A stretch of DNA of 64,000 nucleotides from DATFTE01 sp963802575 (GTDB lineage: Bacteria; Acidobacteriota; Terriglobia; Terriglobales; Acidobacteriaceae). This document shows positions 52,709 to 60,505 of the stretch, in pieces (position 1 is the first letter of the stretch; the number at the start of each line of letters is the position of its first letter). The position numbers and the translations under genes were made by a program. The notes beneath the pieces are model-generated. The model saw only the letters and a list, made by a program, of their open reading frames with translations. It ran no database searches and was not told where the DNA came from. Location of the stretch: positions 434,001 to 498,000 of the forward strand of contig CAWDJF010000006.1 in assembly GCA_963802575.1 (NCBI GenBank), written 5' to 3'.

Positions 52709-53329
52709 CTAGACACCTTTCGGACTTCTCTCGCCGATGTATTCGTCAACGACTTTCTTGAACTTTCCTTGCGCTTTGAGGATGTACTCGACCGCATCGC
52801 GGAGGGCGCCGTCTCCACCGGCGTGAGGGGTGACGTAGTGAGCTTCGTCTTTCACTTCTTTGCGTGCGTTCTTTACAGCGACGGCTAGCCCGCAGTTGCG
52901 CATGACGGGAAGATCGATGACATCATCGCCTACGAAGGCGGCTTCCGCAGGGCGCAGTTTTTCCTGCTTCAGAATTTCGCGGAAGACCGTCAACTTGTCT
53001 TGAATCCCCTGATGCACGTGTTCGAGTTTCAGATCGCGTGCGCGGAGAGCGACGGTCTCGGAGATACGCTTGGTAATGAGTCCGGTCTTGATGCCTGCGA
53101 GTCGAGCTAGAGAGATCGATGTGCCGTCGTGCGCGTGAAAGCCCTTGGCTTCGAGATAGTCATGGCTGATCAGGCCGAATCCGCCTTTGCCTCCGTGTTT
53201 GGCAGCGTGTTCCTGGGTCGATTGCTGAACTCCGGCAGGGGCGGGAAAGATGTAGAGTTTGCCGTCGGTTAGAACCCCATCCACATCGAACAGCAGGAGT
53301 TTGATCTTCTTGGCGCGCTTCTTCGACAT
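52709..53329 (-). CDS. kdsC: KDO-8-phosphate phosphatase, HAD family
   Basis: 206 aa. HAD motif I DVDGVLTDG (~14-22; nucleophile Asp and acid Asp), motif II in TGLITKRISE, motif IV in AFVGDDVIDLPVM. Removes phosphate from KDO 8-phosphate after KdsA. Between LYIFPAPAG and HAHDG sits an insertion of about 30 residues (STQEHAAKHGGKGGFGLIS), Gly/His/Lys-rich, beyond the usual ~180-residue enzyme and of unknown purpose. The start is ATG 53329. It is convergent with the TPR gene. Confidence 0.93.
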   Translation of the reverse strand: MSKKRAKKIKLLLFDVDGVLTDGKLYIFPAPAGVQQSTQEHAAKHGGKGGFGLISHDYLEAKGFHAHDGTSISLARLAGIKTGLITKRISETVALRARDLKLEHVHQGIQDKLTVFREILKQEKLRPAEAAFVGDDVIDLPVMRNCGLAVAVKNARKEVKDEAHYVTPHAGGDGALRDAVEYILKAQGKFKKVVDEYIGERSPKGV

Positions 53330-53460
53330 GAAGGGATTTTACACGTGGCTCCTCGCGTCCGATGCCCGCTCGGGTTTAGGCCCTCGCGTATTCGTAAAAG
53401 AAATCGGCCTCCGCAGGGTTATTGATCCCCACGGAGGCCGGTTGATCTGCCGGTCTGAGC

Positions 53461-55407
53461 TTAGTGTTTCGCTTTCGCTCCACCAAAGTTGAACAGGTCA
53501 GTCAGATTGCTGATGGCCGGGCTGTTGGTCGGTACATAGGGATCCGATCCGACTACTGGATTAGGCAGATTGTCGCGACTGCGGCCGGAAATCGCCGACA
53601 GTCCCCAGTTGAATTCGATGAACTTCAGGATGGAGACGTGGTCCGCATAGCTGTGCGAGATCGTTCCACCCGTCGAAAAGGGAGAAACCACAAGCAAGGG
53701 GATGCGGGTGCCGTCGCCGAAGAAGTCGAGTGGCTGGATGTATCCGGAGTCATAGTAGCCGCCGCCTTCATCAACCGTGATGAAGATCGCGGTGGTTGCA
53801 TACAGCGCAGGGTTGGCCTGCACTTCGGTAATGATCTTCTTGGTGAAGGCTTCGAACAGATCAAATTTCGACGAAGCCGGGTGGCCATCCACGAAGCCCG
53901 ACGGCTTCACGTAGGAAACGGCGGGGAGGGTGCCGTTGTAGATGTCGTTGTACAGATCGGTGACATCTTTCTCGTTATCCTGACGCAGGGTCGGGTTGGT
54001 CATGATCGAGGTTTCATACTGCGTGAAGTTGCAGATGTCGCAGTAGGCGGTGAAGGGGTTGGAGTAGGTCGGATCCTGCAGGTAAAGGTTCCATCCATCT
54101 CCGTAGTATTTCCAGGAAATATTCGCGACGTTGAGCGAGTCGGCGATCGTGGGAACCACGGCGGGAGGAATAACAAACTCTCCGGTATTTACCGATCCAT
54201 CTCCGAAGTATCCCGGAGCGTAGTTGTTCAGGAGATAGTAGGCGCCGGGAGCGCAGTTCGGATTGGGCTTGTACGGCAATGAGTTGAGGTATGTCAGCAC
54301 ATTCTTAACGCCCGGCTGTGTGTTGTCGGAGCAATTGCTGTAGGTGCCGCCGCCGTATCCATCCTGGGTGTAGTAGTTGTTGGTCAACTGCTGCGGATTG
54401 GGGTTCTCGATCTCGTTGCTGGGAGGCGTGGCCACGTTGCCGTTGCCATCGCTATACCAGACCGCGTCCCCTGAGCCCAACGCAAAGCTGTTGGCGCCGG
54501 TTCCGCCCATCACCGGTTGATGATAGTTGTCGGACATGGCGTAGGTGTCGGCCAGCGACTTGAAGTACGAGACGTCTCCCTGGGCCATGTTGTAAAAGCC
54601 CATGGAGATGGAGCCTTCCGCAGTGGATTGAAAGTTGAATCCGCTGGGGCGAGGCAAACCGTTACTGCCGGCGCCGATGGACACTTCAACGTACGGGAAC
54701 AGGTCCTGCAAGCAGCCGCTAGGATTGCTGGTGGTCGCATTCTGCGCATTGCAATCGGCTTGCTGCCACATCTGGTAGAAGCGATGCACTGGGCTGCCGG
54801 CGTAGTCGTCGTAGCCGATATCGGGAGTGAGCTGGAACGGTCCATTCGCCAGGTTGTAGACATTCTTCAGGCGAGTATCGACGACGCCTTGGGCGAGTCC
54901 GCTGGCGCCAGTCGTCAGCAGAACATAGTCGCTCGCCAGTAAGCCGGGTTCAGCCTGCTGCGCGGCGGCCACGGTTTGGAAGGGTGCAGGATGTGCATCG
55001 CTGGGATTGGTCGGCGTGCCCTGCGTGTTCTCAGGAGGCAGCAGCTTCCACGGGTTCTTGAGCTGCGGAGCCAGTTGGTAGATGCCATATACCTTGGCAT
55101 TATCTTGAGCGGCCAGGCTGAAATTCGGCCCCGCGGTTCCGTCGGCGTTGACGATGCCTTTGGAAAGCAAGTTCGAAACGGTCTGGCCGTTGGAGGGTTG
55201 GTAGGTGGCGAATAGATGATCGAAGGTGCGGTTCTCGCCCACAATCACGATGACGTGTTGAATAGGTGTGGCAGTGGCGGTGTCCCTGGCCTTGAGAGGC
55301 TTGTTTTCGGCAGCCGCTGGCGCGACCAAATTTACCAGCGTTGACAGCATTGCCGCTCCCAGCCCCATCTTCTGCCAGAAGGCTCGATAAGCGCTTCCAG
55401 TTTGCAT
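53461..55407 (-). CDS. Secreted phosphoesterase, phospholipase C / acid phosphatase AcpA-like (PF04185)
   Basis: 648 aa. Signal peptide ~1-33. The metal and substrate block IVIVGENRTFDHLFATY starts near residue 53; TVDEGGGYYD and ADHVSILKFIEFNW near the C-terminus complete the active site of the family. Members hydrolyse phospholipids or phosphomonoesters outside the cytoplasm; the exact substrate cannot be read here. GGAGGAAG lies 4 nt before the ATG. It stands alone, divergent from lhr. Confidence 0.92.
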   Translation of the reverse strand: MQTGSAYRAFWQKMGLGAAMLSTLVNLVAPAAAENKPLKARDTATATPIQHVIVIVGENRTFDHLFATYQPSNGQTVSNLLSKGIVNADGTAGPNFSLAAQDNAKVYGIYQLAPQLKNPWKLLPPENTQGTPTNPSDAHPAPFQTVAAAQQAEPGLLASDYVLLTTGASGLAQGVVDTRLKNVYNLANGPFQLTPDIGYDDYAGSPVHRFYQMWQQADCNAQNATTSNPSGCLQDLFPYVEVSIGAGSNGLPRPSGFNFQSTAEGSISMGFYNMAQGDVSYFKSLADTYAMSDNYHQPVMGGTGANSFALGSGDAVWYSDGNGNVATPPSNEIENPNPQQLTNNYYTQDGYGGGTYSNCSDNTQPGVKNVLTYLNSLPYKPNPNCAPGAYYLLNNYAPGYFGDGSVNTGEFVIPPAVVPTIADSLNVANISWKYYGDGWNLYLQDPTYSNPFTAYCDICNFTQYETSIMTNPTLRQDNEKDVTDLYNDIYNGTLPAVSYVKPSGFVDGHPASSKFDLFEAFTKKIITEVQANPALYATTAIFITVDEGGGYYDSGYIQPLDFFGDGTRIPLLVVSPFSTGGTISHSYADHVSILKFIEFNWGLSAISGRSRDNLPNPVVGSDPYVPTNSPAISNLTDLFNFGGAKAKH

Positions 55408-55760
55408 CTTGCTTCCTCCGGTGAAAAATTTTCCTGTTTTGTCCCCAAACGAGGCTTCAGGCTCGGGCTTTCCGGCGCGAGCAAGGTGAACCGGAGTTGA
55501 ATTTTTCTTTAAAGGAAAGTTACACGCGCGGCCTTTTTGTGGAAAAGGAAACGCCTGTCAAGATTCGTGACAGCCGTGCTCTTTCGCCCGATCTAGTGAG
55601 GACAGTACGACGGCTGAATGAGTTCGCGCGATTTACTCAACTTCCCCTTCGAAGATTGCCCACGTCTGAACCTGAGGAAAACCTGAGAACTTTTGGCTTA
55701 AAGAATTTACAGGCGAACAATTTGCGAAACTACTACCTCCCCGGTAAAATACAGGGTGCG
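55408..55760. other. Divergent gap between the phosphoesterase gene and lhr
   Basis: 353 nt. GGAGGAAG (55412-55419, minus) is the phosphoesterase ribosome site; AGGGTG (55752-55757) that of lhr. An open frame runs 55497-55760 into lhr but lacks helicase homology and a start signal. TTTGTGGAAAAGG-like A/T tracts may hold promoters; none is clear. Confidence 0.4.
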
Positions 55761-58700
55761 ATGTCCCTCCCGTTTTCCTCGCTAGATTGGGCTCACCCAC
55801 TTGTGCGGGAGTGGTTTGTCCGGCGCTTTGGAACTCCCACCGAGCCGCAAGAACAAGGCTGGCCTCATATTCTGGCGGGCCGCACTACGTTGATCTCGGC
55901 GCCCACAGGTTCGGGCAAAACGCTGGCTGCGTTTCTGGCTTGCATTGATCGGTTGGTGCGCAAGGCGCTTGCGGGACATTTGCAGGACCGCACCGAAGTT
56001 CTCTATGTCTCCCCGCTGAAAGCGCTAGGCAACGATATCCAGAAAAACCTCGAAGTGCCGCTGGGTGAAATTCTGCAGATGGCGGGCGAACGCGGCTTAC
56101 TGATGCCGGAGATTCGCACAGCGGTGCGTACTGGCGACACGCTGATGCATGAGCGGCGCGCCATGCTCAAGCGGCCTCCGCACATCTTGGTCACCACGCC
56201 CGAGTCGTTGTACATTCTGCTGACAGCGGAACGAAGCCGGGCGATCTTGCGAGATGTCGAGACCGTCATCGTCGACGAAATTCACGCCGTGGCGGATGAC
56301 AAGCGCGGCGCCCATTTGACTCTTTCGCTGGAGCGGCTCGAAGCGCTGACACATCAGCCTCCTGTGCGGATCGGCCTTTCGGCGACGCAGAAACCCATCG
56401 AAGAAGTCGCGCACTTCCTTACCGGAAATGGACGCCCCGACCCGGTCATCGTCGATATCGGACACAAACGCAAGCTCGATCTCGCGGTGGAGGTTCCGGG
56501 AAGCGCGCTCGGCCCTATCGCGACCAACGAAATGTGGGATGAGATTTACAACCGGCTGGTGGAGCTTGTCGAGCAACACCGGTCGACGCTGGTGTTCGTC
56601 AACACGCGGCGGCTGGCGGAGCGCGTGGCGCATCACCTAGGAGAGCGGCTCGGAGAAGACAACGTAGCCGCGCACCATGGCAGCCTGTCGCGCAAATTGA
56701 GACTGAACGCGGAAAAGAAATTGAAAGATGGAGAAGTAAAAGTCCTGGTCGCCACTGCTTCTCTAGAGCTGGGAATTGATATCGGAACGGTAGACCTGGT
56801 GGTCCAGATTAGCTCTCCGCGGGCGATTGCTGTAGCGCTACAGAGAGTGGGGCGTTCGGGCCACTGGCGAGGTGCGATTCCGAAAGGGCGATTCTTCACC
56901 ACCACCCGCGATGAGTTGCTGGAATGCGCGGCTCTGGTGCGGGCGATCAAGCATGGAGAACTCGATCGGTTGATGATTCCGGAGTCTCCACTCGACATTC
57001 TGGCGCAACAGATTGTGGCGGCTTGCGCTGCAGCGGGGCCCGCCTCGAGTGGCCGGCGGGACACCGGCGTTACGGATGATGCCGATTCTGGTTGGGACGA
57101 GGATGAGTTGTTCGCCTTGGTTCGGCGGGCTTATCCCTATCGCAACTTGTCACGGGAGACTTACAACTCGATTCTTGAAATGTTGTCGGAGGGAATTGCG
57201 GCGAAGCGAGGGCGTTATGGCGCTTACATCCATCATGACCGCATCAATCACCGGCTGAGGGCGCGTCGCGGAAGCCGTTTAGCTGCGATTACCAGCGGCG
57301 GGGCGATTCCGGAGACGGCACTGTTCAATGTCGTCGCGGAACCGGAAGGTACGGTCATTGGCACGCTCGATGAAGACTTCGCGGTAGAGAGCAATGCTGG
57401 AGACATCGTTCTGCTGGGCAATACCTCGTGGCGCATTCGCCGGGTCGAGGGAAAATCGGGACGCGTGCTGGTGGAAGATGCGCATGGCGCTCCGCCGAGC
57501 GTTCCCTTCTGGCTGGGCGAAGCTCCCGCGCGCACGCAGGAGTTGTCGTTTGGCGTTGGCGATTTGCGGCAGGAGATCAGCGATCGGCTGGCGAATATCA
57601 CGCCCATCGGCGTCTCGCAGGCCATTCCGCAAGTGGCCGAGACGGTCGCTTGGCTGAAAGAAGAATGCGGCCTGGATGACTCCGGAGCCGAACAAGCCGT
57701 CGAATACGTTCTGCAGGGACGCGCAGTGTTGGGCGCGGTGCCTACTCAAGAGACCATCATCGCTGAACGCTTCTTTGATGAAGGTGGCGGGATGCAGTTG
57801 GTGATCCATGCGCCGTTGGGCGGCAGGATCAACAAGGCATGGGGCCTGGCACTACGCAAGCGATTTTGCCGGGGATTCAATTTCGAACTGCAGGCGGCGG
57901 CCACCGACAATGGCCTCAATATCGCGCTGGCCGAGCAGCATAGCTTCCCTCTCGCCGATGTGTTTCATTTCCTGGCGGTCGAGACGGTGCAGGAAATTCT
58001 TGAGCAGGCGGCCTTGGCCTCTCCCATCTTTGGAACGCGCTGGCGTTGGGATGCGAATCGAGCGCTGGCGCTGCTGCGATTTCAGGGAGGAAAGAAGGTT
58101 CCTCCGCAGATTCAGCGTATGCGTTCCGATGACCTTCTGGCCTCGGTCTTCCCCGACGTCGCGGCTTGCCAGGAAAACATCGAGGGGGACATCAAGATTC
58201 CCGATCATCCGCTGGTTAAAGAAGTCATGAAAGATGTCTTGACCGAGGCGATGGATTTGGACGGCTTGAAAGAACTGTTGCGGGGGATGGCCTCGGGCAA
58301 GATTCGCTGCATTGCGGTGGATACGCCGGTGCCTTCGCAGTTCTCGCACGAGATTCTGAACGCGAATCCGTATGCATACCTGGACGATGCTCCGCTCGAA
58401 GAACGCAGGGCGCGGGCCGTGGAGATGCGGCGGATGCTGCCCGAGTCGGTGCTGGAGGAAGTTGGGAAGCTTGATCCGGCGGCGATTGCACAGGTGCGGG
58501 AAGAGGCGTGGCCGGATGTTCGCGATGCGGACGAGTTGCACGATGTACTGCATACGCTTCTGGCACTTCCGACTGATGCGATGGGGGCAGGCGTCCGCTC
58601 CTACGTGGACACGGCCTGGGCATTTCATTTCGAGAGATTGCAGAGTAACGGGCGAGCTGCCGTGGCGAGTGTCGAGTTGCCGGCGGGACGCCGGCGCTAC

Positions 58701-60164
58701 TTCGTGGCTGCGGAACGGATGCAGAGTTTTCAAGTTCTTTTCCCTAGTGCGCAATTCGATCGGCTTTTACCGACAATCGAGGAGGGGCTCCCCTCTTACG
58801 ACGAAACCCTGTTCACGCTTGTCAGTGGCTGGATGCATCATTTGGGCCCCGTTACGTCCAGCGGGTTGAGTGAGCTTTTGGGACTGCCGGCTTCCGAGAT
58901 TGACAAGGCTTTGCTTCGGATGGAAGCCAGCGGAAGTATTCTGCGAGGAAACTTCACCGGCGACGCCTCGCGGGCAGGAGTGCCCGCGCCACATGTGCCC
59001 GTTCCACACGAACACGAAACCGAATGGTGCGAGCGGCGGCTTCTGGCGCGCATTCACCGGCTGACCGTGGCAACACTTCGCAAACAGATTGAGCCAGTGA
59101 CGGCAGCACAATTCATGCGATGGCTATTGCGCTGGCAGCACGTGGCTCCGGGAGCGCAAGTGGAAGGCGAACGGGCGACGCTCGAGGTGCTGCGCCAGAT
59201 GCAGGGGTTTGAAATTCCGGCGAATGCCTGGGAGCGGCAAATCCTCAGCCGAAGGATTCTCAATTACGATCCACAATGGCTCGACCAACTTTGCCTGACT
59301 GGGGCGGTTGGGTGGGGACGGCTTTCGCCTCATCCCGCGACTTTGGAAGACTCCTCGGCAGGAAAGCGCCGGGTGATTCCTACCAGCGTTGCTCCCATCA
59401 CATTCTTTGTGCGCGAAGAAGCGGACTGGATGACGCCTCACCATCCCTCGGCAGAGCAGCCCGAGTCGCGAGGGCTGAGTCCGGGAGCGCGGCAGGTCCT
59501 CGACTTCCTGAAGCAGCGCGGAGCCTCGTTCTTCGCAGACATTGTACGAGGCACAGGCAAGCTCAAAGCGGAGGTAGAAACGGCTCTCTGGGAACTTGTG
59601 GCTGGCGGAGTCGTCACCGCCGACGGCTTCGACAACCTGCGCGCTCTCATCGATCCCAAGCGACGGGCCGGCCAAGGGAGCGGACGCACATCGCGGCCTC
59701 GCCACAGTTCCGGACGCTGGGCCCTGCTGTATACCGATCCAGCCTCCGACCGCAATCGGGCGGTGGAAGCTAACTGCTGGATGCTGTTGAAACGCTACGG
59801 CATCGTCTTCCGCGATCTGCTCGCACGCGAAGCCAATTTGCCAAAGTGGCGCGAAATGCAGATGGGATTCCGGCGTTTGGAGGATCGGGGCGAGATTCGC
59901 GGCGGGCGCTTCGTCGACGGGTTCCTCGGGGAGCAGTTTGCGCTTCCCGTCGCGGTCGAGTCGTTGCGCGCTACGCGGAAGATGCCTCTCACCGGCGAGA
60001 CCATCACCATCTCCGCTGCCGATCCGTTAAATCTGGTGGGGATTCTGGTTCCCGGGGAACGGGTCCCAGCGATTTCTGGGAGGACGGTCACCTTCCGGGA
60101 CGGGGTTGCGGTGCAAGATGGGGCAGCGCCCGGGTACTTACAGCCTTCGGCGGCTGCGGGGTAA
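55761..60164 (+). CDS. lhr: Large Lhr-type DEAD/DEAH helicase with in-frame repeat insertions
   Basis: 1467 aa. Superfamily 2 core: Walker A APTGSGKT near residue 47, DEIH at 172-175, SAT in GLSATQKP, motif V ATASLELGID, motif VI QRVGRSGHWRG. A helical Lhr-core extension and the long Lhr C-terminal domain follow. Lhr unwinds DNA or RNA 3' to 5' and belongs to DNA repair. The frame is intact through three stretches (57049-57073, 58677-58700, 58970-58995) that match intergenic palindromes elsewhere in the window, each adding ~8-11 residues. The start is ATG 55761 (SLPFSSLDWAHPLV...), AGGGTG 4 nt upstream. The following region is highly structured. Confidence 0.93.
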   Translation: MSLPFSSLDWAHPLVREWFVRRFGTPTEPQEQGWPHILAGRTTLISAPTGSGKTLAAFLACIDRLVRKALAGHLQDRTEVLYVSPLKALGNDIQKNLEVPLGEILQMAGERGLLMPEIRTAVRTGDTLMHERRAMLKRPPHILVTTPESLYILLTAERSRAILRDVETVIVDEIHAVADDKRGAHLTLSLERLEALTHQPPVRIGLSATQKPIEEVAHFLTGNGRPDPVIVDIGHKRKLDLAVEVPGSALGPIATNEMWDEIYNRLVELVEQHRSTLVFVNTRRLAERVAHHLGERLGEDNVAAHHGSLSRKLRLNAEKKLKDGEVKVLVATASLELGIDIGTVDLVVQISSPRAIAVALQRVGRSGHWRGAIPKGRFFTTTRDELLECAALVRAIKHGELDRLMIPESPLDILAQQIVAACAAAGPASSGRRDTGVTDDADSGWDEDELFALVRRAYPYRNLSRETYNSILEMLSEGIAAKRGRYGAYIHHDRINHRLRARRGSRLAAITSGGAIPETALFNVVAEPEGTVIGTLDEDFAVESNAGDIVLLGNTSWRIRRVEGKSGRVLVEDAHGAPPSVPFWLGEAPARTQELSFGVGDLRQEISDRLANITPIGVSQAIPQVAETVAWLKEECGLDDSGAEQAVEYVLQGRAVLGAVPTQETIIAERFFDEGGGMQLVIHAPLGGRINKAWGLALRKRFCRGFNFELQAAATDNGLNIALAEQHSFPLADVFHFLAVETVQEILEQAALASPIFGTRWRWDANRALALLRFQGGKKVPPQIQRMRSDDLLASVFPDVAACQENIEGDIKIPDHPLVKEVMKDVLTEAMDLDGLKELLRGMASGKIRCIAVDTPVPSQFSHEILNANPYAYLDDAPLEERRARAVEMRRMLPESVLEEVGKLDPAAIAQVREEAWPDVRDADELHDVLHTLLALPTDAMGAGVRSYVDTAWAFHFERLQSNGRAAVASVELPAGRRRYFVAAERMQSFQVLFPSAQFDRLLPTIEEGLPSYDETLFTLVSGWMHHLGPVTSSGLSELLGLPASEIDKALLRMEASGSILRGNFTGDASRAGVPAPHVPVPHEHETEWCERRLLARIHRLTVATLRKQIEPVTAAQFMRWLLRWQHVAPGAQVEGERATLEVLRQMQGFEIPANAWERQILSRRILNYDPQWLDQLCLTGAVGWGRLSPHPATLEDSSAGKRRVIPTSVAPITFFVREEADWMTPHHPSAEQPESRGLSPGARQVLDFLKQRGASFFADIVRGTGKLKAEVETALWELVAGGVVTADGFDNLRALIDPKRRAGQGSGRTSRPRHSSGRWALLYTDPASDRNRAVEANCWMLLKRYGIVFRDLLAREANLPKWREMQMGFRRLEDRGEIRGGRFVDGFLGEQFALPVAVESLRATRKMPLTGETITISAADPLNLVGILVPGERVPAISGRTVTFRDGVAVQDGAAPGYLQPSAAAG
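57049..57073. repeat. Palindromic repeat inside lhr, copy 1
   Basis: GTGGCCGGCGGGACACCGGC, then GTTAC, matches the 7861-7885 arm with one change. Reads in frame as SSGRRDTGVT-like residues. Confidence 0.7.
58677..58700. repeat. Palindromic repeat inside lhr, copy 2
   Basis: TTGCCGGCGGGACGCCGGCG then CTAC, the same element as 7861-7885 with two base differences at one end. In frame it reads LPAGRRRY. Confidence 0.7.
58970..58995. repeat. Second repeat family inside lhr
   Basis: GCGGGCAGGAGTGCCCGC followed by GCCACATG; it matches the kdsD insertion at 44120-44137 with one base change. In frame it reads RAGVPAPHV. Confidence 0.65.
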
Positions 60165-60173
60165 TAGGTTACT

Positions 60174-60218
60174 CAAAAAAATCGGGAATCTGATGAGGGG
60201 GTCCCCCAGATTCCCGAT
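60174..60218 (-). terminator. Terminator-like hairpin facing left (minus strand)
   Basis: ATCGGGAATCTG (60181-60192) pairs with CAGATTCCCGAT (60207-60218), and the centre adds a GGGGG/CCCCC pair. The A7 run at 60174-60181 becomes a T-run after the hairpin on the minus strand only. No minus-strand gene lies to its right within 2 kb, so a minus-strand RNA is implied, or it ends the lhr transcript by structure alone. Confidence 0.55.
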
Positions 60219-60219
60219 G

Positions 60220-60279
60220 AGCGAGCCAGCGAAACTGCTGAAAGCGCTTCCCCCATCGCTTTTGCCAGTTCAGCTCGCT
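60220..60279. ncRNA. Nested long hairpin, candidate structured RNA
   Basis: Three stacked helices share one axis: AGCGAGC/GCTCGCT (60220-60226 with 60273-60279), AACTG/CAGTT (60233-60237 with 60266-60270), AAAGCG/CGCTTT (60241-60246 with 60257-60262), loop of 10. On the minus strand this structure is followed directly by the terminator at 60174-60218, the order expected of a small RNA end. Confidence 0.4.
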
Positions 60280-60390
60280 GAAATAAAAGCACGTGAGTCG
60301 CCAATACTACGAGGATCGCTAACCTTCTGAATTTTCAGGCGTCTTTGAGTTGGTTAGTTAGAAACTGCATTCCCAAAACCACCCAAATCA

Positions 60391-60439
60391 CTATCTGATC
60401 GGATAGAGTGCTATCTGTTCGGATATTGGACAATGTCCA
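60391..60439 (+). promoter_or_regulatory. Three operator-like dyads upstream of the sigma54 activator
   Basis: CTATCTGATCGGATAG (60391-60406) and CTATCTGTTCGGATAT (60411-60426) are near-identical palindromes 20 bp apart; TGGACA-A-TGTCCA (60427-60439) abuts them. They lie 67-115 nt before the proposed start. Confidence 0.55.
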
Positions 60440-60505
60440 TAAATCTTATGCATTGAATCCCGCAGTGTGCTAAACACATTCGGGGGCTCAGGGGCGAGGG
60501 CGTAC

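Larger units (their letters stand above)
60165..60505. other. Structured intergenic region before the sigma54 activator
   Basis: 340 nt: hairpin 60181-60218, a nested hairpin 60220-60279 and three dyads at 60391-60439. A 37-residue frame (60217-60330, MSEPAKLLKALPP...) lies over the nested hairpin; it has no ribosome site and I do not call it a gene. Confidence 0.6.

Noticed and set aside
55497..55760. N-terminal extension of lhr
   Set aside because: No homology to helicases, no ribosome site, and the standard N-terminus begins at 55761.
60217..60330. 37-residue frame before the sigma54 activator
   Set aside because: It overlaps the nested hairpin, has no ribosome site and no known relatives; possible but unsupported.
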